The notes under the pieces are model-generated. The model made no database searches. It was not told where the DNA came from and saw nothing but the letters and a program-made list of their open reading frames with translations. The position numbers and the translations under genes are program-made. DNA of 64,000 nucleotides from assembly GCF_014650715.1 (NCBI RefSeq), contig NZ_BMVM01000008.1:302291-366290 (forward strand). Reading direction: 5' to 3'. This DNA is from Streptomyces bluensis (lineage in GTDB: Bacteria > Actinomycetota > Actinomycetes > Streptomycetales > Streptomycetaceae). This document shows positions 49,658 through 57,814 of this stretch, in pieces (positions within the stretch are counted from its first letter, which is position 1; the number at the start of each line of letters is the position of its first letter).

Positions 49658-51420
49658 GCTCGCCCTCGGTTCTCGGCGTCCCTCTGGGAGCCGTCGGTCT
49701 CATCGTCGGCCCGCGAGACGGCGGCGACCGTCTCCGGGTCCAGGTCGAACAGGGTCCGCAGCGCGTCCGCGTACCCGGCACCGCCGGGTTCAGCCGCGAG
49801 CTGCTTGACCCGTACGGTCGGCGCGTGCAGCAGTTTGTCCACGACACGCCGCACGGTCTGCGTGATCTCGCCACGCTGCCTGTCGTCGAGGCCGGGCAGC
49901 CGCCCGTCGAGCCGCGCGATCTCAGCTGCGACGACGTCGGCGGCCATGGTCCGCAGGGCCACGACGGTGGGGGTGATGTGGGCGGCCCGCTGAGCTGCGC
50001 CGAACGCGGCCACCTCGTCGGAAACGATCCGCCGCACCTGGTCCACGTCGGCCGCCATGGGCGCGCCCGCGGAGGCCTCGGCCAGCGACTCTATGTCGAC
50101 CAGCCGCACTCCGGCCAGCCGGTGCACGGCCGCGTCGATGTCCCGGGGCATCGCCAGGTCCAGCAGCGCGAGCACGGGCTCCGGCCGGGGCACCGCGGCG
50201 ACGGGTTCGGGCCTGCGCCGCTCGGGGATCCGCCCGCTGACGCGGACGGTGGCGGCGAGCGCGGTGATGAGCTCGGCGTCGGCGTCGGGCGTACGGCGGC
50301 GCTCGCGGCGGTCGACGGTCGCGTTGTCCACCCAGGCGGCGTGCTGCTCCAGCGTGGCCGCGTCCATCCCGGCGACCGCGGCCTCACCCAGCACGGAGAA
50401 GCCGCCGCCCTGCACGGCCGACAGGTCGAGCGGGCAGCCCTCCTCGGTGCCGACGGAGGTGGCGGGCAGCGGGGCGTCCGCCCGTCCGGGTGGTACGTCT
50501 GCCCCGGGCGTCGTACGACCGGAGGCGGCTCCCGAACCCCCGGCACCCGCCGGCGCGGGGAGGCGTCCCTCGACCGCGGTCGCCACCGACTCGGCCGTCA
50601 GGACCAGTCCGGTCGCACCAGTACAGGACACGACAAGCCCGGCACGTGTCACCTCGGCCGCCACCGCGTCCATCGGCACCGCACGGGCCATCACACCGGA
50701 TTCGCCCTTGTCGCCCTTGCCGCCCTGTTCGGTCAGGATCTGCGCGAGGCGCTCGGCACGCTCGTACGTCCGGTTGGCGATCACGATCTCGCGGACACCG
50801 GCGCGGGCGAGGGTCGCCGCGGCGAGGGAGGACATGGAGCCCGCGCCGATGACGAGGGCGCGCTTGCCCCGGGCCCAGGTCTCGACGTCGGCACCGGACG
50901 CCAGCTGCTCCAGACCGAAGGTCACCAGGGACTGGCCGGCGCGGTCGATACCGGTCTCGGAGTGGGCGCGCTTGCCGACCCGCAGGCCCTGCTGGAACAG
51001 GTCGTTCATCAGCCGGCCGGCGGTGTGCAGCTCCTGCGCCTGGGCCAGCGAGTCCTTGATCTGCCCGAGGATCTGGCCCTCGCCGACCACCATCGAGTCC
51101 AGCCCGCAGGCCACGGAGAAGAGGTGGTGGACGGCCCGGTCCTCGTAGTGCACGTACAGGTAGGGCGTGAGCTCGTCGAGCCCGACCCCGCTGTGCTGGG
51201 CGAGCAGCGTGGACAGCTCGGCGACGCCCGCGTGGAACTTGTCCACGTCGGCGTACAGCTCGATGCGGTTGCAGGTGGCGAGGACCGCGGCCTCGGTGGC
51301 CGGCTCGGCGGCGACCGTGTCCTGCAACAGCTTGATCTGGGTGTCCTGGGACAGCGCGGCCCGCTCCAGCACGCTGACCGGGGCGCTGCGGTGGCTCAGC
51401 CCGACGACGAGGAGACTCAT
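49654..51420 (-). CDS. hemA: glutamyl-tRNA reductase
   Basis: 588 residues, first enzyme of the C5 haem pathway (glutamyl-tRNA to glutamate-1-semialdehyde). Nucleophile Cys in LATCNRIEL (about residue 50), GEGQILGQIK and NADPH loop VIGAGSMSSLAAATLARAG. It is longer than the usual about 420-450 residues because of a Gly/Ala/Pro-rich insertion (about 275-395) before the C-terminal dimerisation domain; I recall such an insertion in Streptomyces HemA. ATGA overlap with rex. Confidence 0.95.
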   Translation of the reverse strand: MSLLVVGLSHRSAPVSVLERAALSQDTQIKLLQDTVAAEPATEAAVLATCNRIELYADVDKFHAGVAELSTLLAQHSGVGLDELTPYLYVHYEDRAVHHLFSVACGLDSMVVGEGQILGQIKDSLAQAQELHTAGRLMNDLFQQGLRVGKRAHSETGIDRAGQSLVTFGLEQLASGADVETWARGKRALVIGAGSMSSLAAATLARAGVREIVIANRTYERAERLAQILTEQGGKGDKGESGVMARAVPMDAVAAEVTRAGLVVSCTGATGLVLTAESVATAVEGRLPAPAGAGGSGAASGRTTPGADVPPGRADAPLPATSVGTEEGCPLDLSAVQGGGFSVLGEAAVAGMDAATLEQHAAWVDNATVDRRERRRTPDADAELITALAATVRVSGRIPERRRPEPVAAVPRPEPVLALLDLAMPRDIDAAVHRLAGVRLVDIESLAEASAGAPMAADVDQVRRIVSDEVAAFGAAQRAAHITPTVVALRTMAADVVAAEIARLDGRLPGLDDRQRGEITQTVRRVVDKLLHAPTVRVKQLAAEPGGAGYADALRTLFDLDPETVAAVSRADDETDGSQRDAENRGRA

Positions 51421-52172
51421 GCCGGCATCACCGCGGGGACGTCCCCGTCGGGCCCTTTCCCGGAGTCCTTGGGCGCCCGGACCACGGCCCCGGACTCACC
51501 CGTGACCTCCTCACCGGCCTTGCGCTGCTCGTGGAAGGCGAGGATCTGGAGTTCGATCGACAGATCCACCTTGCGTACGTCGACGCCGTCCGGCACGGAC
51601 AGCACGGTCGGCGCGAAGTTCAGGATGGAGGTGACCCCGGCGGCGACGAGCCGGTCACAGACCTGCTGGGCGGCTCCGGCAGGGGTGGCGATGACACCGA
51701 TCGACACGCCGTTGTCATCGATGATCTTTTCCAGGTCATCCGTGTGCTGCACGGGGATGCCCGCGACGGGCTTCCCGGCCATCGCCGGATCGGCGTCGAT
51801 CAGCGCGGCGACACGGAAACCACGGGACGCGAACCCGCCGTAGTTGGCCAGCGCGGCACCGAGGTTACCGATACCAACGATCACAACCGGCCAGTCCTGG
51901 GTCAGCCCCAGCTCACGCGAGATCTGGTACACGAGATACTCGACGTCGTACCCCACACCCCGCGTCCCGTAGGAGCCCAGGTAGGAGAAGTCCTTGCGCA
52001 GCTTCGCGGAGTTCACCCCGGCCGCGGCGGCGAGCTCCTCGGAGGAGACCGTGGGTACCGAACGCTCCGACAGTGCGGTCAGGGCTCGGAGGTACAGCGG
52101 AAGCCTGGCGACGGTGGCCTCGGGAATCCCTCGGCTACGGGTCGCCGGTCGGTGAGTTCTGCCAGTTGCCAC
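51417..52172 (-). CDS. rex: redox-sensing transcriptional repressor Rex
   Basis: 251 residues from GTG 52172 (AGGAG 5 nt upstream). Winged helix (TVARLPLYLRALTALSE; VNSAKLRKDFSYLGSYGTRG) and NAD(H)-binding Rossmann domain (VIVGIGNLGAALANYGGF). Rex senses the NADH/NAD+ ratio and, in S. coelicolor, represses its own rex-hemACD operon, cyd and nuo. A near-consensus Rex operator lies upstream at 52249-52266, which supports autoregulation here. Confidence 0.96.
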   Translation of the reverse strand: MATGRTHRPATRSRGIPEATVARLPLYLRALTALSERSVPTVSSEELAAAAGVNSAKLRKDFSYLGSYGTRGVGYDVEYLVYQISRELGLTQDWPVVIVGIGNLGAALANYGGFASRGFRVAALIDADPAMAGKPVAGIPVQHTDDLEKIIDDNGVSIGVIATPAGAAQQVCDRLVAAGVTSILNFAPTVLSVPDGVDVRKVDLSIELQILAFHEQRKAGEEVTGESGAVVRAPKDSGKGPDGDVPAVMPA

Positions 52173-52248
52173 GGTGCTCCTGCGGGTAGCGCGGGGCTGT
52201 AGGCGGCCATACGTCCCCAGACCGCCCCGTCGAATGCAGGCTATGTCT

Positions 52249-52266
52249 TTGTGAACGCGTGCACAA
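52249..52266. promoter_or_regulatory. Rex operator (ROP) of the rex-hemACD operon
   Basis: TTGTGAACGCGTGCACAA: the known Streptomyces consensus TGTGAACGCGTTCACA with one change in the right half (TGCACA for TTCACA). 77 bp upstream of the rex start codon. Confidence 0.85.
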
Positions 52267-52452
52267 AGATGGTGTCCGATTTGCCCGGCCAACGTGACCG
52301 GGGTCACGCGCCCCCGGCGCATCCGTATGGAACCGGCGCGCGGGCGCACTCGTCCCTCACTCGATGGGGGCAAAACCGCACACTCTCCTCAACGATCCCC
52401 GCCCCCGAGACCTGTTCGGCTCGATCCTAAGCGACGTTATGGCCCAGTTGGA

Positions 52453-52767
52453 CTACTCAGTCGGGCCGGATGTGAGGGCTTTCCGCAGGCGCTGCTCGTT
52501 CACGCGCCAGAAGGTGTGCTGCTGTCCGTCGACGAGCACGACCGGGATCTGCTCCCAGTACGTCCGGTACAGCTCCTCGTCCTGAGTGATGTCCTTCTGC
52601 TCCCAGGGCACCCCGAGCTCACCGCAGACCTTCTCGATGACGGCATGGGCGTCGTCGCACAAATGACAGCCGGGCTTACGAATAAGGGTGACGAGGCGGT
52701 CCTGAGGTTTCGGCTGTTTGTCGGTACGCCGGTCGGCACGCCTGAAGAAAGGACTCATGTCGGCCAT
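52453..52767 (-). CDS. glutaredoxin-like thiol protein
   Basis: 104 residues. Thioredoxin-fold protein with redox motif CHLC (KPGCHLCDDAHAVIEKV, about residue 45) and the cis-Pro loop IPVVLVDGQ. Glutaredoxin-like family; Streptomyces lacks glutathione, so mycothiol or thioredoxin may be the partner (inference). Start ATG 52767, or ATG 52758 in frame. It lies upstream of rex in the same direction, with the Rex operator between them. Confidence 0.85.
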   Translation of the reverse strand: MADMSPFFRRADRRTDKQPKPQDRLVTLIRKPGCHLCDDAHAVIEKVCGELGVPWEQKDITQDEELYRTYWEQIPVVLVDGQQHTFWRVNEQRLRKALTSGPTE

Positions 52768-52954
52768 TCTCGCGCTGCCCACGACGCGCGGAACCCCTGG
52801 CACCGCGGGGGCCCCGCACCCGGCCCGCGCCCGGCCGCCTCCGCACGCGGACACGCCGATCGGATCGCTTCCTTAACGACACGGCCCCGGAGAGTTCACA
52901 CCCTCCAAACCTCTCAACTCCGGAAGCACCGAACAGACTGGCTATGCTCGCGTC

Positions 52955-53875
52955 ATGGCCGCTCTCGGATGGCTCACTCCCCGTAGGCGCTCCGCCACGG
53001 CGCGGAGCGTTTTGGCAGGCGAGGCCTCGGCTGAGGCAGCGCGCAAGTCCTCGCAGGAACAGGAACTGACCAGCGAGGCCGAACCGCAGTTCCCCGTGCA
53101 CGGCGACGACCGGGCCGCCGCCTTCTTCGACCTCGACAACACCGTCATGCAGGGTGCCGCCCTGTTCCACTTCGGGCGGGGCCTGTACAAGCGGAAGTTC
53201 TTCGAGACCCGCGATCTCGCGCGGTTCGCCTGGCAGCAGGCGTGGTTCAGGCTGGCCGGGGTCGAGGACCCCGAGCACATGCAGGACGCACGCGACTCCG
53301 CCCTCTCGATCGTCAAGGGCCACCGGGTGGCCGAGCTGATGACGATCGGCGAGGAGATCTACGACGAGTACATGGCGGAGCGCATCTGGCCGGGGACACG
53401 CGCGCTGGCACAGGCGCACCTGGACGCGGGCCAGAAGGTGTGGCTGGTGACGGCGGCCCCCGTGGAGATCGCCACGGTGATCGCCCGCCGCCTGGGCCTG
53501 ACCGGCGCCCTGGGTACGGTCGCGGAGTCGGTCGACGGCATCTACACGGGCAGACTGGTCGGCGAGCCGCTCCACGGCCCGGCGAAGGCGGAGGCGGTAC
53601 GCGCGCTGGCGACCGCGGAGAGCCTGGACCTCTCGCGCTGCGCGGCCTACAGCGACTCGCACAACGACATCCCCATGCTCTCGCTGGTGGGCCACCCCTA
53701 CGCGATCAACCCGGACGCCAAGCTCCGCAAGCACGCCCGCCAGTTCGACTGGCGCCTGCGCGACTACCGCACGGCCCGCAAGGCCGCCAAGGTCGGCCTG
53801 CCCGCAGCGGCGGGTGTCGGCGCGGTGGCGGGCGGCACGGCCGCCGCGATCGCCCTGCACCGCCGCCGCCGCTGA
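52955..53875 (+). CDS. HAD-IB family phosphatase with C-terminal membrane anchor
   Basis: 306 residues. HAD motif I FFDLDNTVMQG (about residue 59), Ser/Thr motif VWLVTAAPVE, and motif IV SDSHNDIPML. This is the SerB/CicA-like HAD-IB group. A hydrophobic Ala/Gly segment near the end (VGLPAAAGVGAVAGGTAAAIA) may anchor it. It lies upstream of bldN in the same direction but is separated by about 500 bp and a terminator. Substrate unknown. Confidence 0.88.
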   Translation: MAALGWLTPRRRSATARSVLAGEASAEAARKSSQEQELTSEAEPQFPVHGDDRAAAFFDLDNTVMQGAALFHFGRGLYKRKFFETRDLARFAWQQAWFRLAGVEDPEHMQDARDSALSIVKGHRVAELMTIGEEIYDEYMAERIWPGTRALAQAHLDAGQKVWLVTAAPVEIATVIARRLGLTGALGTVAESVDGIYTGRLVGEPLHGPAKAEAVRALATAESLDLSRCAAYSDSHNDIPMLSLVGHPYAINPDAKLRKHARQFDWRLRDYRTARKAAKVGLPAAAGVGAVAGGTAAAIALHRRRR

Positions 53876-53897
53876 CGCCTGCCGGCGGGCGGGCGCT

Positions 53898-53918
53898 CGC
53901 ACCGCCTCCGGCGGTGCG
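53898..53918 (+). terminator. hairpin after the HAD phosphatase gene
   Basis: CGCACCGCC, loop TCC, GGCGGTGCG: a 9-bp stem 22 nt after the stop codon. Confidence 0.65.
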
Positions 53919-53935
53919 GCCGGGTGCGCCCGCGT

Positions 53936-54021
53936 TCTTAGGGGCGCGAGGCTGTGTTGAATCTGCGGCTCCGCCGCGTGGGCGCGACAAGCCACGACGA
54001 ACCCGCAGGCGACCACCGACA
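53936..54021. repeat. dispersed Streptomyces intergenic element, copy B
   Basis: CTTAGGGGCGCG, then a centre with TGCGGCTCCGCCGCG palindrome, then GGCGCGACAAGCCAC and CGAACCCGCAGGCGACCACC. It shares its outer modules with 38173-38228. Confidence 0.7.
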
Positions 54022-54254
54022 GGAACTGGCAGACGAGTCCCCCCGGCCACACCCCGGCGCGACCCGACACAACCAGAGCCGCATTCTTGCTCCATTACCC
54101 CCACATCACCCCCGCCAGTCACATCCTCCGAACCCGGCCACAACACGCCCCCGAGCGGAGCGCAATGCGGGCCCATACAGACAACAAGCGATCACAGAAC
54201 CGCACTTGAACCGGCCTCAATCGGTATCAGAAGCGACGCAATCGATGATTTGAG

Positions 54255-54267
54255 CAACTCGGTGTAG
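54255..54267. promoter_or_regulatory. candidate BldD box upstream of bldN
   Basis: The core ACTCGGTGT matches the BldD consensus ACnCWGnGT except for G at the central A/T. It is about 115 bp before the bldN start. BldD repression of bldN is established in S. coelicolor; use of this exact site is inferred. Confidence 0.45.
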
Positions 54268-54381
54268 CAGTGCCTGCACGAAGCGTTATTCTCCTCAGAC
54301 GCAAACCGGTACCCCTCCGTCGCTACGACGGGTGAACGGTCCCGTACTGCACGTGATGGAAGCTCTGCCTCTGGGAGTCCC

Positions 54382-55161
54382 GTGTACCCACACGTCGGGG
54401 TTGACGCCTCGGGCCTGGCTACGCTGCGCGCAACGGTCCACGACATGTTGCGCCGCTTCGTCCCCACCGCGTACGCCGCGCCCGCACTCGCCGTTCCCGC
54501 TGCCCCCGCCAGTCCGTGCTACGCGCTCGCCGACAGCAGCGCCGTGGTCAGCAGACGCGGCCGCACCGGCTCGACCACTACCACCACCGCCCGCCGTCCG
54601 GCCGCGGACAGCGACAGCGCACGCATGATGGACCTCGTGGAGCGCGCCCAGGCCGGCGAGGCCGACGCGTTCGGACGGCTCTACGACCAGTACAGCGACA
54701 CCGTGTACCGCTACATCTACTACCGGGTGGGCGGGAAGGCGACCGCCGAGGACCTCACCAGCGAGACTTTTCTGCGCGCCCTGCGCCGGATCGGAACCTT
54801 CACCTGGCAGGGTCGCGACTTCGGCGCCTGGCTCGTGACGATCGCCCGCAACCTGGTCGCCGACCACTTCAAGTCCAGCCGTTTCCGCCTGGAAGTCACC
54901 ACCGGGGAGATGCTCGACGCCAACGAGGTCGAGCGCTCCCCCGAGGACTCCGTCCTGGAGTCCCTGTCCAACGCCGCACTCCTCGACGCCGTACGACGCC
55001 TCAACCCGCAACAGCAGGAGTGCGTCACGCTCCGCTTCCTCCAGGGCCTCTCCGTCGCCGAGACGGCCCGCGTGATGGGCAAGAACGAGGGCGCGATCAA
55101 GACCCTCCAGTACCGCGCCGTCCGCACCCTCGCCCGGCTCCTGCCGGAAGACGCCCGCTGA
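54382..55161 (+). CDS. bldN: developmental ECF sigma factor BldN
   Basis: 259 residues from GTG 54382. It has the BldN hallmark: an ECF sigma factor with a non-sigma N-terminal extension of about 80 residues (MYPHVGVDASGLATLRATV...), known to be removed by proteolysis in S. coelicolor. Sigma region 2 spans about 85-155 (FGRLYDQYSDTVYRYIYYRVG) and region 4 about 200-255 (NPQQQECVTLRFLQGLSVAE). It controls aerial hyphae genes, including bldM and the chaplins and rodlins. The gene downstream encodes its probable anti-sigma factor. Confidence 0.95.
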   Translation: MYPHVGVDASGLATLRATVHDMLRRFVPTAYAAPALAVPAAPASPCYALADSSAVVSRRGRTGSTTTTTARRPAADSDSARMMDLVERAQAGEADAFGRLYDQYSDTVYRYIYYRVGGKATAEDLTSETFLRALRRIGTFTWQGRDFGAWLVTIARNLVADHFKSSRFRLEVTTGEMLDANEVERSPEDSVLESLSNAALLDAVRRLNPQQQECVTLRFLQGLSVAETARVMGKNEGAIKTLQYRAVRTLARLLPEDAR

Positions 55162-55259
55162 GCACACCGCACGAACCGGACCCGAACGCCTACGCTCGGC
55201 GACCCTCAACTCACCTTCCGTAAAGGACCGTTGGGTTCTCGCAGCGATCACCCGCCGTC

Positions 55260-55288
55260 CGTAACCCATGTGCCGCGCCGCTCGTTGT
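55260..55288 (+). promoter_or_regulatory. candidate BldN-dependent promoter of the rsbN-like gene
   Basis: CGTAAC (55260-55265), a 17-bp spacer, CGTTGT (55283-55288). This matches the -35 CGTAAC / -10 CGTTG pattern I recall for BldN promoters such as bldMp1. It would give a 5' leader of about 125 nt before GTG 55419. Confidence 0.65.
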
Positions 55289-55418
55289 GCGGGATGCAGG
55301 CTCCCTGTGGTCACACCTTGGCTGACACCGGTCACTCGATCGTGTGGAAATGGTCGGGGTGTGGAACCCTCAGGACCCCCTGGGGAGCCGACCGTCACGA
55401 CGAGAGGAGGTGCCGCCA

Positions 55419-56648
55419 GTGATCGCAAACGTATCGGCGCACCGGCGGGCGAACGCCTTCGCCCAGGCTCTGGAGGAGCTGCCCGACCGGGACACGGCGG
55501 CCGAGCAGCCCGAAGAACCGGCCCCGGCCACCGCGGCACAGACCGAGCAGGGCCGCCTGCTGGCCCTCACCACCGGCCTCGGCGAGCTGCCCAAGCCGGA
55601 GCTCGACCCCGAGGTCAAGGTCGTCCAGCGGGCCCAGCTCGTGGCCGCGATGGAGGCCATGCTGCAGGAGGGCACGGCTTCGGGAGGCGAGGCGTCGGAC
55701 CCTTCGGTGCCCGAGCAGCGATCCGGGAGGGCGCGGGGCGCTCACCGAGCGGGCCCACTGGGGAAACTGCGACCACGTTCACGACTGACCAAGGGCCTCG
55801 CCGCGGGCGGGCTCAGCGTCGGTGTGGCCGCGGGAGCCTTCGGCGGTGTCGCCGCCGCCAGTTCGGACGCCCTCCCCGGTGACTCGCTGTACGGCCTGAA
55901 GCGCGGCATCGAGGACTTCAAGCTGACCTGGGCCGAGAACAACACGGACCGAGGCGAGCTCTACCTCGACCAGGCGTCCACCCGGCTCGGTGAGGCCCGT
56001 CGGCTCATGGAGCGCGACCGCGGCGGCCCCCTCGACCACGAATCACTCGGCGAGGTCCGCCGCACCCTCATGGGCATGCGGCACGACGCCTCGGAGGGCC
56101 ACCGTCTGCTGCACGAGGCGTACGAGCGGGACCCCGGCTCCCTGGGCCCCATCCAGGCCCTCTCCACCTTCTCGCGTTCCCACCGCGAGGCCTGGGGAGC
56201 GCTGCGTGACCGGCTCCCCGTACAGCTCGGGGACGTCAGTCAGCAGGTCTCGTCGGTCTTCGACGCCATAGACGAAGAGGTCGCCCCGCTCCAGTCGCTC
56301 CTGCCACAGCCCCCGGCACAGCGCGGCGACAGCGGACAGCGCGGCACCGGCCGAGGCTCCACCGGCTCCGGGCACACCGACCGGCCGGCCCCCAGCGCCA
56401 GCGGCAGCGGCTCCGCGGGCCAGAGCCAGAGCAGCGGAAAACCGCAGCCCTCCAGCTCGGACAGCGCCGGTGACGGTCTGCTCGGCGGCAACACGGGCGG
56501 CCTGCTGGACCCGCCCAAGGACAGCACCAGCAGCCCGTCCCCCTCGTCCGACAAGACCACCCCGACCACGGCCCCGGACGTCACCCTGCCCCCGCTCCTC
56601 CCGGGCCTCCTGCCCGGCCTGGGCATCGACAGCAAGGACGCGCACTAG
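55419..56648 (+). CDS. rsbN: probable anti-sigma factor RsbN (DUF5667 protein)
   Basis: 409 residues from GTG 55419, with AGGAGG 8 nt upstream. The cytoplasmic N-terminal about 115 residues start VIANVSAHRRANAFAQALEE, followed by one membrane helix at about 122-147 (LTKGLAAGGLSVGVAAGAFGG). The extracytoplasmic DUF5667 region (SLYGLKRGIEDFKLTWA) runs about 150-290, with a long Ser/Pro/Gly tail. Position directly after bldN and this layout match RsbN, the membrane anti-sigma factor of BldN in S. venezuelae. A BldN-type promoter upstream would form a feedback loop. Confidence 0.88.
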   Translation: MIANVSAHRRANAFAQALEELPDRDTAAEQPEEPAPATAAQTEQGRLLALTTGLGELPKPELDPEVKVVQRAQLVAAMEAMLQEGTASGGEASDPSVPEQRSGRARGAHRAGPLGKLRPRSRLTKGLAAGGLSVGVAAGAFGGVAAASSDALPGDSLYGLKRGIEDFKLTWAENNTDRGELYLDQASTRLGEARRLMERDRGGPLDHESLGEVRRTLMGMRHDASEGHRLLHEAYERDPGSLGPIQALSTFSRSHREAWGALRDRLPVQLGDVSQQVSSVFDAIDEEVAPLQSLLPQPPAQRGDSGQRGTGRGSTGSGHTDRPAPSASGSGSAGQSQSSGKPQPSSSDSAGDGLLGGNTGGLLDPPKDSTSSPSPSSDKTTPTTAPDVTLPPLLPGLLPGLGIDSKDAH

Positions 56649-56656
56649 ATTCCCGC

Positions 56657-56709
56657 GATACGGCGGTGGGGGCGCCCCTCAACGGAAGGGGCGCCCCCAC
56701 CGCCGTATC
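56657..56709. terminator. strong bidirectional terminator
   Basis: Arms 56657-56679 and 56687-56709 are perfectly complementary over 23 bp with a 7-nt loop. It separates the convergent rsbN-like and acyltransferase genes. Confidence 0.9.
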
Positions 56710-56738
56710 CGTAAGGAACTCGCGTAAGGAACTCCCCC

Positions 56739-57800
56739 TCAGAAGAACACCGACCGCCGCTGCACCAGCAACTTGTAAAGCGTGTGCTGGATCTGCTCCC
56801 TGACCTGGTCCGTCAGGTTGAACATGAGCATCGGGTCCTCGGCGGCCTCCGGCGGATAGCCGTCCGTCGGGATGGGCTCGCCGAACTGGATCGTCCACTT
56901 CGTCGGCAGTGGAATCGCGCCCAGCGGACCGAGCCACGGGAACGTCGGTGTGATCGGGAAGTACGGGAAGCCCAGCAGCCGCGCCAGCGTCTTCGCGTTA
57001 CCGATCATCGGATAGATCTCCTCCGCGCCCACGATCGAGCACGGGATGATCGGCGCGCCCTGCCGCAGGGCGGTCGACACGAAACCACCACGACCGAAGC
57101 GCTGAAGCTTGTACCGCTCGTTGAAGGGCTTGCCGATGCCCTTGAACCCCTCGGGCATCACCCCGACCAGCTCACCGCGCGCCAGGAGCCGCTCGGCGTC
57201 CTCCGCGCACGCCAGCGTGTGGCCGGCCTTGCGGGCCAGCTCGTTCACCACCGGCAACACGAACACCAGGTCCGCCGCCAAGAGCCGCAGGTGACGGCCC
57301 GCCGGATGATGGTCGTGCACCGCGACCTGCATCATCAGGCCGTCCAGCGGCAGTGTGCCAGAGTGGTTGGCGACGATCAGCGCCCCACCCTCGGCCGGGA
57401 TGTTCTCGACGCCCTTCACCTCGACCCGGAAGTACTTCTCGTACACCGGCCGCAGCAGCGACATCAGGACCTGGTCGGTCAGCTCGGCGTCGTAACCGAA
57501 GTCGTCGACCTCGTAGTCGCCCGTCAACCGCTTCCGCAGGAAGGCCAGCCCACCGGCGATACGGCGCTCCAGACCGCCGTCCTGAGGCTTCTGAGGCCCT
57601 CCCGGAGCCTCCGGCTGCTCATGTGTCACAGGAACATCATCCTGCCCGCGCTGCCGTTCCGGCAGTTCCTGGACATCAGCGACCAGCGCGGAGTCGCGCC
57701 TGCGCCGGCTCCCCGCTGCACTCCGGCGACGCGGCGGGCGCTGCGCGGCACCGGCGCGCGACCGGTCGTCGTCGAACGGAATGACCTTGGCGTCCGCCAT
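56739..57800 (-). CDS. lysophospholipid acyltransferase (PlsC-like) family protein
   Basis: 353 residues. The basic low-complexity N-terminus (about 1-75) is followed by a PlsC-type domain: IVANHSGTLPLDGLMM, EGFKGIGKPF and FVSTALRQGAPIIPCSIVG. The catalytic motif is H-x6-D (NHSGTLPLD) where classical AGPATs have H-x4-D; this variant occurs in actinobacteria as far as I recall. ATG 57800 lies 14 nt after the epimerase stop, so the two form an operon. Lipid substrate unknown. Confidence 0.87.
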   Translation of the reverse strand: MADAKVIPFDDDRSRAGAAQRPPRRRSAAGSRRRRDSALVADVQELPERQRGQDDVPVTHEQPEAPGGPQKPQDGGLERRIAGGLAFLRKRLTGDYEVDDFGYDAELTDQVLMSLLRPVYEKYFRVEVKGVENIPAEGGALIVANHSGTLPLDGLMMQVAVHDHHPAGRHLRLLAADLVFVLPVVNELARKAGHTLACAEDAERLLARGELVGVMPEGFKGIGKPFNERYKLQRFGRGGFVSTALRQGAPIIPCSIVGAEEIYPMIGNAKTLARLLGFPYFPITPTFPWLGPLGAIPLPTKWTIQFGEPIPTDGYPPEAAEDPMLMFNLTDQVREQIQHTLYKLLVQRRSVFF

Positions 57801-57814
57801 CGTTGATGCGCTCC

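Larger units (their letters stand above)
53876..54381. other. 506-bp region between HAD phosphatase and bldN
   Basis: It contains a terminator (53898-53918), a dispersed-element copy (53936-54021), AT-richer DNA (about 54060-54300) that should hold the bldN promoter, and a BldD-like motif at 54255-54267. I see no gene. Confidence 0.55.
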
